This document shows, one piece after another, positions 23,581-35,400 of a DNA stretch of 64,000 nt. Below the pieces are notes generated by a model, which worked only from the letters and a program-made list of their open reading frames with translations, was not told the DNA's origin and ran no database searches. Each line of letters starts with the position of its first letter. Positions within the stretch are counted from its first letter, which is position 1. Source of the stretch: Diadema setosum. Its lineage: Eukaryota; Echinodermata; Echinoidea; Diadematoida; Diadematidae. The stretch covers positions 9,198,047 to 9,262,046 of the forward strand of contig CM067067.1 in assembly GCA_033980235.1 (NCBI GenBank), in the 5' to 3' direction. A program made the translations under genes and the position numbers.

Positions 23581-25117
23581 TTAAAATAGAAATCAATGAG
23601 AGGGGAGGACAACCGTAAAAAATAAAAGTATGATTTCCCCCACACAATCAAGTACATCTTCACCCCCTCAGTTACGTTTTTGATTGGTTCAGATTTCTCC
23701 CTCGCATTACTATTTGTAGTACATGAGTGAGGGAGGGAGCATAGGGGAAAGGGAAGAGAACGTGAAAAAAGTGAAAAGGATGGAGAGAGAACAGGACAAA
23801 GATAGATATCGAGAAACAATTAAAGGGATGGAGACTTGACGGATATTCATTGGGGATAAGCCCGTGGATGTGCATGACAGAATGTAGGATAGATCGAACA
23901 ACAGCAACAACAACAACAACAATGGCAACAACAAAGAAGACACTGTAAATTAGTAGGGATCATTTTTGTTTTTGCCACTGCAAAATTGCAATTCTTCAAC
24001 ACGCAGCACACTCAGGCACGGAAACTGCACGCGTATTTCGCGGTTGCTGTCGCTTTTGAGCCGTCTGCGCACACGACGTAGAGCATTGAATTCGCCGGCG
24101 CGTTCTTTCTTTTGTCCGATTCCAGTATAACTTAATTACTTTGGCTCGCTCTCTCTCTCTCTCTCTCTCTGTGACGATATTATTCGAAATGATTGCTTAG
24201 CTCTGGGAGACATGTATTCCATCACATATAGTAGCTGGAGCGCTGTGTGGTCTTAAAACAAATTCTTTGATTCTATTACGAGTTGTGAGCGCTCCAACGA
24301 GACGGAATTGTCCTCCCACATGCATGCTATCACCACGACGCCTTTCGACAAGTTAGTTACCCAGAAAATTCACAGGGTGAAATAATCGTTCATGTTTGCG
24401 AATAATTATCGGTGTGGCATTTTTTGGCACAGAAACTCCATTCGCGACACGTTATAGACCGCCCTGTATGTATGTCAACCAATACTGTTTAGCAGGGTGA
24501 AAGACACGATATGAATTCTTATATTACATTCTGCGTTATGTTACTTTGCATTATGTTATGTTGTGTTGTTGTTATATAATATATTATGTTATGTTATGAT
24601 ATGTTTTGTTTTGTTTTGTTTTGTTGTTTTTTGCGTTGTTATTCTTAGTTTGTCGTGTGATGATATGTCATGTATGGATAACTACGATTTTCAAGAAAAG
24701 GTTGTCTGAGCACTGACAAATCCGCCTCCGCGGAAGAAAAAAAATCAAATATAAAAAGATATAATCAAATTAATCGAATTGACATATTTTCTTTACTTTT
24801 GATCACATCTTTAGTTTTAATCCATTGATCCATTAATAGTCTGAATTATAGATCATGGAATCCACGTTGGGATTGTTGCCGAAATACCTCAAAGTATAGC
24901 ACATTAGGTGCACAATCTCTCTTTCTTGTATCAATACCACATGACAACCTACCTGTCTCTGCTCTCACATCATAGCTGATGCGTCTCTTCCCTCACCTCC
25001 CCCTCTCCTGCCCGACGCTGCGGATACCGTGATAAAAACATGTTTTACCTGAACCAAATATCAGTCTGTGAGAATGACATTAATTTCAGTCTGAAAACAG
25101 CAATCAAACAGACAGAC

Positions 25118-25166
25118 AAAAAAACAAACAAACAAACAAACAAACAAACAAACAAACAAACAAACA
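25118..25166. repeat. (AAAC)n tetranucleotide microsatellite
   Basis: About 11 AAAC/ACAA units. Similar shorter tracts occur at about 280-302, 925-950, 8400-8425 and 42345. Confidence 0.95.
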
Positions 25167-25426
25167 CAACAAAAACACACATACTATACGCGAGATTAAT
25201 CCAAATTTATACTTTAATGCACACGATTCTGGCAAATGCATCAAAAAGTCTTCTGAACATAATATATTGAGGCGATATTTCAATAGCAGGAAAGAATTGA
25301 CCCCATGCTTAGCCCATATCTGTTTCAATGTGATTGGGACACGTCTCAAACAGACATACGATACGACAACAGGATCTCACAACAAAATATCCTGCATTAC
25401 CTCTCACAAAATACCTTATTGAAATT

Positions 25427-25717
25427 TTAACATGACATAGGTTCTATGTAATCACAATATGACAAAATACTATCATCACTAATATTTACTACAAGTTTTG
25501 GAATGGCTTGAGGTCCGTGGTGAACTAAAGTTTTCCAAATCATATTTTCTGGCCAGAACATCGTAGATTTATTAACTGTCACAGAATCGGCAGGTCTCTC
25601 TCCTGTACGCACGGCCATTAATACGAGACCAAAGCTGAAAGTGTTTTCGCCAAACCAAAGAGCCCTTGTATAGCGCCATCTCAGGCAGGTACTAGTAATC
25701 CCACAGCAGGATCTCAC
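25427..25717 (-). pseudogene. Protein-kinase-like domain fragment
   Basis: The minus-strand frame of 96 codons contains LRWRYTRALWFGENTFSFGL (residues 12-31), continuing VLMAVRTGERP to residue 42. This resembles kinase subdomains VIII-IX, where a RWxAPE segment is followed by DxFSFGxxLxExxTGERP. The APE triplet is missing and the subdomain IX Asp is replaced by Asn, so a catalytic kinase is not encoded here. The ATP-binding lobe and the HRD and DFG motifs are absent nearby. The rest of the frame is not recognisable. The block lies between two copies of CAGGATCTCACAAC, at 25370-25383 and 25707-25720, which may be a target-site duplication. Alternatives are a diverged exon of a real kinase or chance similarity. 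Confidence 0.4.
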
Positions 25718-25720
25718 AAC

Positions 25721-26444
25721 TTATTCTTTGTGCATCACAGAAAGCGTAGGACTGAATCATCATGCATATGGCGGACTCACATACTTCATACTCACACATC
25801 CGTACAAAAATACATCCACATACAATGTATAATACTCAGATACCTATACACATACACACGCACATACGTACATACAGACATAATTATACAAACATATGCA
25901 AACATGTATTTCGTATCTGTACATTCACAGGACCAGTGCACTAATGCATTTTTTTTTTTTTTACTTTTGTAAATTGTAATATTCATGTCGTCTGAACAGC
26001 CATCAAGCATGCACAATGCATGGTTGTAATATACTTGGATCACAAAAGTATATTGTAATAAACAGATGGAACGATGGAAACACGTCTTTCTCTCTTTTCT
26101 TTCCTCCGAGTAAATTTAAAATTCCACACACCTGTAAAAGGTCATGTACACACTGCGTTGCTGTTTTGTTGCAATAAAGTGGTGTAACACAGTACTATCA
26201 AAGCCAGCATTTTTAATGATTTTTTTTTTACATGTATTCATTTCGGAGTTTAATGACTTTTAATTGGACAAAGAACAGTGGACATGATCTCATTTTGAAA
26301 GAGAGATCTTAATAAAGTCGTGGCCATTTGCATTGACGCTCTTTTTTTCTTGTCTCAATTACTCTCTCTCACTGTCTGTGGCAAAATAAAAGCCATGTAG
26401 GTTTAAAATTGTTTCGATGCGCATCCCTTCAAGCTGTCATCATG

Positions 26445-26485
<41 letters not shown>

Positions 26486-27549
26486 TTATATATATATTAT
26501 ATATAATTATATATATAAGTGTGTGTGTGTGTGTGTGTGTGTGTGCATTTATATATCTTATCATAGCATGCGTTCCCACGCAGTGAGTGCTACATCAAAC
26601 ACGCTTAGCAGACTATGCATAGTGAAGGACTGACATTATTAGAAGTGTGTGGAAGATGTGTTTCGAAACGACCTCACACGCTACTGTCATTATTTCTCTA
26701 GACCTGGGGGCTATCCGCACGATTATAACGGCAGTTTGCTTCAGTAAGATGGTGCTAGCCAAATTTCATGGTGCTATAGCGGTAGTAAACCGCCTTGACG
26801 CTTTGATGCTTATCGCAAAATGCCCCGCATAAATTTTCACGATCGTCCAGAAAGAGAATAGAACTGCAAACACATAGTGACAGAAGCTACATAAAAAAAA
26901 AAAATCGCAAAGGTCTAGAAACCAACAATAAAAAACTAAATACTAATGAGGGGAGGTTATGATGATTTCCAGCAGTTAAAATGAGGCGCTAACCAACCTT
27001 ACTCTCAGAGACATAACAGAATAAATCAACAATATCACTACTTCTTTTACTTCTACTACTGATATCATTTGACACTTCCAAAGAAGTGTAGCGACAAGAT
27101 TATTGTGACTTTGTTTTAGAATGAGTTTAGTTCATTTTCGAATGTCTTTTTTCCATATAAACCTCAAATGTATTTCAATTTACATCTCTAGTTTAGCAGG
27201 AGATGGAAAGTATAGTTTTCCACCTCGTAAACATTTTCAGTGAAAGTAACAAATTCAATATATCATTTTTATTTTTAGAGAAGCTAAAAGAATGCAACAC
27301 TGCTGAAAAAAAAAAAACCATCGACACTATCTGTCATCATGACGGAGATATTATGTCGCAATGCTTTCTTGTTATTTCGAAAGTTGTGCTTTCATTGGTA
27401 CGAATATCGGTACATGCGAAAACATAATTTCGTTTAAAGGAGATCTTGGGTGATTTACCATTTCATGTACACTGTCGGAGGTGTACATGCCTGTGTTCAA
27501 CGCAGTTTGGCGATACAGAAATACTTAAAAAACACGGCGAAAATATGTC
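25721..27549. other. Intergenic stretch, no gene seen
   Basis: Contains CA/TACA-rich DNA (25760-25900) and a TA/GT compound microsatellite (26446-26545). The rest is AT-rich without recognisable genes. Small frames around 26647-26832 and 27203-27427 lack homology. Confidence 0.6.
26446..26545. repeat. (TA)n-(GT)n compound microsatellite
   Basis: TA units, interrupted once by short ATTATA segments, then about 13 GT units. It sits about 1.1 kb upstream of the promoter-like region. Confidence 0.93.
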
Positions 27550-28725
27550 TGGCAAAATCATGAGTGATGGCTGATGAGAAGCAAAAAAAATCACAATCTA
27601 ATTTTCGTCGAGAGAAAAATTACCTCGTTTTCACCGCCGAGTGCGCCGTCTGCAAAGAAACTCAGGCTAACCTGCCCTGTTTCGACGGACCTAACTGTGA
27701 CGTCATGATGAAAACTCAAGCTTGCTTGTATTGGAAACAAAGCATACGTATGTCTCTCAATCGAACTGAACGCATAGCGCAAGATAGGCACTCAACAGGC
27801 TCGACGAGCAATCCGCAGATTCAAAACCATTCATTCACGCACTCGTAAATTATTGTCGAGCCCCGATGTGAACCGCCTGCGTACGGCGCACGCTTTTCAT
27901 CTGTAGCTCTCTCACACATCGCACCCTCGCACACGAACACACACACACACACAAACACACATCGAAACACGCGTGCAACGCACATGACAGAAGCTGAGCC
28001 TCTTAGCGTACCGTACCGGTACTCCGCCACAGACGACGTTAAACTTTCTCCGTGTGTGTAGTGTGCTCCGCACCGCATCATAGCAGTAGATATGAGCACA
28101 TAGCAAAAGCACAGGCATTTCTTTTTTGTTTGTTTTTATTAATTTTTGACATTTCTCACCGATAAGAATGCCGCAAGAATGATGCACGCATGTTTGCTTC
28201 ACACGTCTCAACGCCCTGTGCTTCTTTTGACTGACCGGTATTCCAGCAGTCACAACCGGGAAAATTTCCCGATGGTGTGACCAGAGAACCCTGTTTCAGG
28301 AGCACAAAGCGCACTCGGACAGATTATTTTGTTTCTAAAACAGCACAAACTCGCCAGCACCGCATGCACTTCATGAGAAAAGCTCACAATCCGTGATATT
28401 TCTATTCTGGATGCAGTATTATGGTGAATCGTGAAATGGTATCTCCGAAAATCAACTTTCGATGACCCGTTCTTGTTACATTCCTCCGCAGACGAACCTC
28501 TAAAAGACGCCGAGCACAGAGCGGATACAAGCCCGGAACTTACTGGCGTATCTAACCTGCTGTTCCATATTGGCTCCACGCGCAGTCTTCATTTCGAGAA
28601 ACTCGAGTCATTTCAAACCATAGAGTCAGCTGGTCGTTGTGTTTGCAAGGTTGTGAGGACTGCTGTCAGCTACTGTAAGTAGACGACAGCGACGACTTCG
28701 CTTTCAATCATTCCGCCAACTGCAG
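27550..28725 (+). promoter_or_regulatory. CpG-rich promoter-like region or 5' UTR of the candidate gene
   Basis: GC and CpG content rise sharply against the flanks. A perfect CRE palindrome TGACGTCA lies at 27698-27705. A strong donor-like ACT|GTAAGT at 28674/28675 could mark an alternative 5' exon, because an intron from there to the exon at 28726 would be only about 50 bp. No TATA box or initiator could be assigned with confidence. Open frames of 80-110 codons on both strands here have no recognisable domains and are best treated as UTR or promoter shadows. Placing the transcription start in this region is inference from composition and from the exon that follows. Confidence 0.4.
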
Positions 28726-28928
28726 CAGGAAAACTGAAGCGGGATCACCGAGACCCCGGGACCGCGCTCCTGCCGTCTGCCCTTACGCACCGCCTGGACG
28801 CAGCCACCGTGGGCAGCTACGCCGAGTTGGAGGCAGGGGACCCTCAGGTCTTGGACGAGCCCAGTAGGAAGCGACTTAAGATGTCCACCGTTAGCATGGA
28901 TTCGGGCAGCACCACGGGTGAAGAAGAG
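28726..28928 (+). CDS. Candidate 5' coding exon of an unidentified, possibly nuclear, protein
   Basis: A GC-rich block ends at a good donor, GAAGAAGAG|GTAAGA (intron from 28929). It is preceded by a plausible acceptor: a pyrimidine-rich stretch, then CTGCAG|CAG at 28725/28726. The frame ending in phase 0 at the donor has no stop from 28683 onward. It reads in part KLKRDHRDPGTALLPS, then LDEPSRKRLKMSTVSMDS and GSTTGEEE. The RKRLK patch resembles a nuclear localisation signal, and the rest is acidic and Ser/Thr-rich. The first in-frame ATG is at 28881, with A at -3, so either translation starts there with 16 codons in this exon, or the exon is internal. The KRLKM patch recalls N-termini of p66/GATAD2 proteins, but the match is far too short to name the gene. 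Confidence 0.5.
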
Positions 28929-29970
28929 GTAAGATGCAAACTTTAACTTTCACTCTTTCAGTCATTGCTCGTAATATCTTGTTTAACCCTTTGTAAAGAG
29001 CATCTCAATCAAATGATTGCATTTCCAGGAGAAAATTAGTGTAAGATAATGGTATACCGTATTTAACTTTCTTCTTTTCATGTGTGTATGTGTGTATATG
29101 TGTGTTACTTCTTTGTTTCTTCAGTGATGTCTGCTTGTTTACTAAACCTATAGTAGATTTTGGGGCCTTTTTCGTCTGTAACAAGTTTGATATTTTCCCT
29201 TATGGATCTCGATCTTTAAGGCACGAGTTTTAGGTTGAAACACTATAATTACTTTCAATCAACTTTAATTCTCTCACATACCTGTTGAATTCATCCAAGG
29301 AGGTTGTTTGAAGCTCCTTGATTCAACTTAGAATGTCTGTTGTGATATTGTTTATCTAAAAAGCACCTGCTCTTCCTCGACAAAATTAAATTACCAACGT
29401 GAATTTATTTTGCCGCTTCGGTATCTCCCGTCTTGATTTGTCCCCCTGCTTTAGAGGAATACGGATATAATCACAGCTAGAAAACAAACAGAATAACCAT
29501 TAAGAATCAAAGAGCCGTTCAGGTAGAAGTGACATGCAACCCAGCGGGATTTACATCAGTAATGGTGATATTATGTACTTATCTAGAGAGAGAGAGAAAA
29601 AAAAGGTTTTAACGCACACCGCCCACACCCGCCGCCAACATTCATCTAAGCATGTGGATGTTGCTTAATTCAAAGTGCCTTAAAAACTTCCAAGAAGGTC
29701 ATGTGGAGATAGATACAAGACAGGGGTTTTTCACAGTCATTACAGTCAGCCCACGTGGCGGAAAATCTATAATTATCATCGTTCTATTAAAATCATAATT
29801 TCCAAACCACTGCAAATTATTGCAGTCCCAGGCATTGCACAAAGAAGCAATAAACGATCATACTCCACACTTTGTAGTAGAATTTGTATTGTAATTATTC
29901 TGTATTATACATGATTACACTTGTCAATGTGGCATTAGTACCGGTAATACACAGATAGGCATTGTTATCG

Positions 29971-29975
29971 TATGT

Positions 29976-30013
<38 letters not shown>
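29971..30013. repeat. (GT)n microsatellite
   Basis: About 20 GT units with two interruptions at the start. Confidence 0.94.
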
Positions 30014-30014
<1 letters not shown>

Positions 30015-32059
30015 GATGTGGTCGTTGTCATTAGCGCTACTCTTCCTACTGAAATGATCGCGTGGACACAGAAAACAACACTTGTCGAACATCACGGTGA
30101 TTGAAATCCACTTCGCCAAATTGAATGGATTTTCCCGAGTATATCGCGTATCATGAATAATTCCGTCGGACACATTGCGTTGTGCAAGTTGATGATTATC
30201 AGCTGGCCAAGTGAGCCGTGTTTTGGCGGCATCATGTGATGCAAAGCTCGGAGATTGTTTCATGCACCTGTAGCGCAGAGCCGGCTGGTATCGTATTTAA
30301 GACGCGACAAATATTTGCCCATTGACACAGGCATTCTCTCAGTTTCAATCCCGTTTATTTCCCAACAAAACTGCAATATACTAGCTATAATATTACTATC
30401 TTTTAAAAGAACACGGAAATGCTTTAGTAGCTCGTTCGTTTGGCGAGGAGCCGGTTGCCTTGATAAAGGTTTTGGTACTGTAGCGAGCATTTTAATATGA
30501 AGTTTTCATGATACATCTGAGTGAAACACAACACTGTAAAGGGCGAGAATACACGACACAATCAATATGGAATGTCTATATTTCAGTTACATTTTTTTTT
30601 ACCTTCCCTCCAACAAACACTAATACCAGCTTATTTTCATTTTGTTATTGAAATTACATTACTTCTGTTGCCAGTATAGGTACAACACGACTTAATTTCT
30701 CGGCATTATAGTTTATACTTTTGTTTACTGGATGTTTACTACCACAAGCTTTTATTAACTTATTGAATATATCTTTTTTTCTGAGTGTGTATCTCATTCC
30801 ACTGTATTTTGTCCATCGCGGGAATTGTGATACATTCCACATTCATTTCAGCGGTTGTAAACTTGAATCTTATGGATGATCTTCATCAATTTCTGCGTAT
30901 GCATATATTATTTCAAAATCGAATGTTTGACCATATGATGGCAGCAAAACCATTGTAATCAGTGAATTATTTAGTGATACAAAATAATAATTGTTGAAAA
31001 GTGGAAAACTTTTGAAATCTACATCTGCTTTACCTCGGAAGTTCACATGGCAAAGTTGGTCCACGTTTTGTACGTATAATTTACTAGGATAACCCGGCCC
31101 ACTCACTCATCGATTCGATCGCTGTTATAGAGGAGAGAGAGTTACGTAAGCTGTCCTTTTGTTCGTATATAATTCGCGCAACAATTGTGGCATTGAGCCT
31201 TATACGATCCTCTTTTTCGTGTAAGCGCATAGGCATTCGTCACACTCACAGTCTCCGAAAAAAAAAACCCAACTTAGAACCTCTATCTTTTTGTTCTTTC
31301 CTACCAGAGTTGTCTGCCCATAAAATATATACGCCTCTCTCTCTCGTCTTTACGGCTACACGGAACTACATCTTGCCAAGTTCTATTACGACGACGCTAA
31401 AATCGTCACATTGGATACTGTAATGAGGAGGAAGTTTGATATTTCACCTAACTGCAGGGTTTCGATTCTCTTGGACATTGCACCATGAATCACCCGCATT
31501 TGCTTTTGTGGTATTCACGTGAAGCCTTGCGTCATTAGGATTTTCCGTGTTTCGGACTTTTGTTCAAGAATGTTAGGAGCCTCTTGGAACACGCTGCGAT
31601 TCAGCGCTCCCGAGTCGAGGATGCGCCGTGTTGCTCAGCCATTGTTGTGGGGCCAATGAAGCGCTCAGGTCCTAGCCGATTAGCGAGGGGTTTAGGGGAC
31701 GCAGGAAGGGGATTGCCACTACTCAGACCGGCGTAAGTGAAACCATTCGGTAGGCAAACCTCTTCCCCATGCAACAATCCGAATTCGAGGGTCGATCTTC
31801 AGCACAATCCTGCGGGGGATCACGGTGATTAGGACGTGGTAGAATCGAGTCTTTCGCGCAAAGAATTAATGATAAAAAGGTCTTACTGGTAACGGTGCAT
31901 ATGTCGAAAATAGTGGTGATGTGGGGAGGAGGGGGTAAGGGTGGGGGCGTTTTTTTTTTCACCTGATGCAAAAATAAAAGAAGAGTTTTTCAATTGCATA
32001 TATCGCTTCCCCTTCCAACAGCCTCTTTCGCTAGGAAGCCCCGTAACAAGCCCCTCTTG

Positions 32060-32200
32060 TACATCTATCCGTAAAGTCGCTTGTCACCAAGGAGATAAGC
32101 GGAAGTAATTAGGTTAATGACATAGTTTAATTGGTGCTCTCGGGATTTATGCAAGGGGCGCTCATTCGACTAAAATCTCTTTGTTCTGGGCGCAGCGTCT
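32060..32200. promoter_or_regulatory. Candidate enhancer: GATA, ETS and homeodomain sites
   Basis: Within 30 bp lie AGATAAG (GATA, 32093-32099), GCGGAAGT (ETS, 32099-32106), TAATTA (homeodomain, 32106-32111) and GTTAATGA (HNF1-like half-site, 32113-32120). Each overlaps or abuts the next. A CTTTGTTC SOX/TCF-like site follows downstream. Such tight packing is compatible with an enhancer inside the putative intron, but single motifs are common by chance. Confidence 0.3.
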
Positions 32201-33788
32201 GCTTCAAAACATCCTGATATTTTAACAACTCAAATGTCGTGACAATTCTTGAAGTGGGCGTGATTTTTTCTCTTTATTTGTACAGATTTCATGTATACTT
32301 TCACGATTATGACGAGTATTAACAATCGGCAAAAAAGAAAAGAAAAAGATACAGGTCAAAAGAAGAACGATTCAAATTATAGTGAACTATATATAAAAAT
32401 AGATTATGTAAAATTACGATCAGAACACTGAGAACGTGTCACATAATTATGTCTGTGAGAGAAGTCATCGGGTTTTCTAGTTAATTACTGAATATATTTC
32501 ATGTATTCACCCGTCATTATGAGACTATACTCGCATGACAATGAATGGCGAATATGAGGTGAACCCAAGGATTTTGCGAACTCTGGATTCCAGTGTTTCA
32601 TATCTTATGCAGAAGGGTGGTAATCGTTGAACTTTGTTTACATCATGCTGTTTGGTATGATATGGATGAAGGACGTAATGATAAATTTGATTATTATGGT
32701 GATAAGGAAGTAACGATGATAATGGTGACAATTACTGCTGATGTAATATTATAAGTAGTGGTATTTTTCTGATAACACTATTATGACGATTTGTATTACC
32801 ATTAAATCAAGAATCTTTGCTTTTACCACTCCTATTTTGACTGACTGTCAACACCATCATTATGTTCATTTTGTAGTATCTCGTGTAGATCGCATAACCC
32901 GAGTAGCATAGTTCGCCCCCCCCCCCCCCCCCCTCTTCCCGAGCAAAGTTTGCCTCGGGCGTCGCAGGCTGTCCGTGTTTGATTGACTCGTCAGTCCGTG
33001 CAAGCCAACGCATAACTCCTAATATTCTTCGTCATTTCTCGGGAAGTTGCATGAGCGTTCGCGTATTACTTCTCGTCTCGATCGCTTTACCGAGGATCGA
33101 AGCCAAACAAATCCCATGCAGTTGTCGACACTTCATTTTGTCGTTATTTGTAGATGTTGTAAAACGGGGCATTCCCGCAGATTTGCATCAAGCTTTATGT
33201 GTCAAATAGGTTGGCCTCTCGGTATAAGAATACTAGAAGCTGCAGAGGCGTTGATATCGCGCAACACGCAATGTTATAACTTGTGTATTTCCACCGCGCG
33301 GCGGTTTTCTTTTTTCCGGTGAAAGCATGGATGCATTGTAATCGCGTACGGAAATGAAAGGCCTGCCGACTTCCGCATTAGATGAACATGGCTGCAAAGC
33401 AGACGCCATTCAACTGTGGCGCCTCGCCCCTCTGTTCGGGTGGTGTTTCCAAGTCAGCGCAAACCATCACCCTAGGGCCATGAACTAGCGGGTCTATTTT
33501 TGGCTGTTGACAGGTGAACCTTTCAAACTTTTCGTGCGTGAGAACTGTGCAACCGGTACCAGAGAAACAAGTGTTTGCGGTTGCTATACCTTTCCTGGAA
33601 TGCCAAAACAACAAACTCTAAGACAAACATGTAGACTCAAATCAACACCAAATGACAATCAGAAAAAAAAAAATCTTCCTCAATTTGGTCAGGTGCACAT
33701 ATAATGTACCTGTGATTTAAAAAAAATGAACAGCTAGTTATGCTCTTTAGCCGCCTTCTAAATTTAAGTGAAAGAACCTATACACATA

Positions 33789-33999
33789 CTGTACGAGCTG
33801 AAATTTTCGCGTACAGATATTTTCACGATTTGCTACTTTGCGGACATTTTCGCGTGTTGTTAATTTCGTGGTTGCGAGGGTCTAACTGAACTTAGCTATT
33901 TGCGCGTTGTTATTTTCACTTGTTGTTATTTTCGCGATTCAAAGGCGATTTGCGAAATTCGCGAAAATAAAACCACCGCGAAAATTTCAGCTCGTACAG
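33789..33999. mobile_element. 211-bp MITE with perfect 23-bp TIRs and TA duplication
   Basis: The element begins CTGTACGAGCTGAAATTTTC (33789 on). The exact reverse complement ends it at 33999; the terminal inverted repeats match over 23 bp without error. TA flanks both ends (33787-33788 and 34000-34001), as expected for Tc1/mariner-type insertion. It encodes no transposase. The interior repeats TTTTCGCG and GTTGTTATTTTCGCG in both orientations. Perfect TIRs suggest recent activity of the family. Confidence 0.88.
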
Positions 34000-34925
34000 T
34001 ATATGAATGTGGAAACTGCATTTGTCTGACTGTCTTTTTTTTTATTTTGGCTATTTTATTATTATTTTTTTTTAACGTCAACTACCATGAACCTGACCTT
34101 GAGCATAAGGAGGTTGGATCCACAATCTTTATCCTAGTTACGTGAGGGTCGGGATAAGAGTAAAGATTAGTAAATTAATATATTTGTATAGTTGTATCTT
34201 CTAGAGCAGCATTCATCTGTTATAAATCTGAAAAAAACTGTTTTGTTTTATTTTTTATTGTGTTTTGTTAGCCTTCTTTTAGGGGGGAAGTGTGACAGAC
34301 CTTTATTACCCTATATTATTCAGTCTGTGCAGGGATTTTTTTTTGACGTGCAAAGAGCAATGTACTCTCTGACAAGGGATGGAGAGAGGGAGAGAGAGGA
34401 GGAGAGGGGAAGAGGAGCAGGCAAGCATAAACTTGTCCATCTTCATTTATCTTCCCTCTGTTTATACTTCTACTTCCATGCACATTTCTCCAGGTACCGT
34501 TAAAGGAGACAGAACATATTTGAAAGTCTAATGTGTGTGTTTTGTCAGCAATCTTACACGCATGGACACCCAGATTTACATGTTGGCAAGCAAGTCGCAC
34601 CGTCGCTGGTGTCTGTCGACTTTTATGGTGAATAATTTACAGTTGATGTGACTCCTGGGAATGGCTTCCAAATATTTTTTTTTCTCTCTTTGAAGTGCCT
34701 ACAGATAGATGGAAGAAAGTTATTATTTGCTTGTACATTAAGTGCAGTTTTTGTGCGTTGGTTTTGTGAATGTTGTGCTTTTTGTAACATTTCAATTGAA
34801 TTTTGATAAAGTAAGGGATATTTTCTTTGATTTGCCACAAAGTTCAGATGTAGAAAAGATGTGTGGACTGCTCTGAAGGGCAGTAGTTAGATAATTTATA
34901 TCATTCCATCCCTTGAGGACATATT

Positions 34926-35081
34926 TTTATTATTATTATCATACTGATGATGATGATGATAAAAAATAACAATAATAATAAAAATAATAATAAATATAAT
35001 AATAGTAATAATAATAATGATAATAATAATAGTAATACTAATAATGATAATAATAATAGTAATAATAATAATAATAATAAG
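34926..35081. repeat. (AAT)n/(GAT)n microsatellite
   Basis: Imperfect AAT/TTA units with GAT and AGT interruptions. Poly-Ile frames on the minus strand are artefacts. Confidence 0.93.
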
Positions 35082-35364
35082 TAATAGTGTATAATTGGTA
35101 TAAACTACCCTGGGCATTTTTTTCCCAAAGTCAGTGGCTTTCAAAATCTAATCTGCTCTATTCTTTGAAATATTGCAACTTTATTTTGCTGTAAAACCAG
35201 CTTGTGAGCATCCACTCCATAGATGAAATTGACTCCTCATTACGTTGTCTTGCACACTATGATGTCTGGTCGCAAATGTTGTATTCACCAGGTGCAAGCA
35301 ACCTTGGGTACAGGCATGAACAGTGTAGGATGAGATGTGCGGCATTCATGGAGCTCATTGTCTA

Positions 35365-35400
35365 ACATGGCGGTTAGTCCTCCCAACATCTCGCCATCTT
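35365..35400. promoter_or_regulatory. Inverted pair of YY1/PHO-like sites
   Basis: ACATGGCGG (35365-35373) and CGCCATCTT (35392-35400, reverse complement AAGATGGCG) match the YY1 core in opposite orientation, centres about 27 bp apart. The flanking DNA (35330-35510) is GC-richer than its surroundings. Function is inferred from motifs only. Confidence 0.3.

Larger units (their letters stand above)
20979..25369. other. Intergenic stretch, no gene supported
   Basis: Mostly AT-rich DNA with simple repeats: A22 at about 23075-23096, CAA units at 23905-23940, CT units at 24150-24170, and TGTTATG/TTTTG units at 24560-24640. CpG-richer patches lie at about 21280-21680, 23270-23580 and 24000-24110. 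A 9-bp inverted repeat, TGGAGCGCT, lies at 24236-24244 and 24288-24296. No recognised protein. Confidence 0.55.
28929..33788. other. Putative first intron, proximal part
   Basis: Begins at the donor GTAAGA. No further exon was recognised. It holds a (GT)n tract, an AG-rich spot (29585-29605), CpG-richer patches at about 30040-30260, 31560-31720 and 33000-33560, and an 18-base C run (32916-32933). The patches lack protein-like frames and could be regulatory. Confidence 0.45.

Noticed and set aside
28675..28725. Possible 51-bp intron between the GTAAGT at 28675 and the acceptor at 28725
   Set aside because: Too short for a typical animal spliceosomal intron of this kind; the donor is better explained as an alternative 5' exon or chance.
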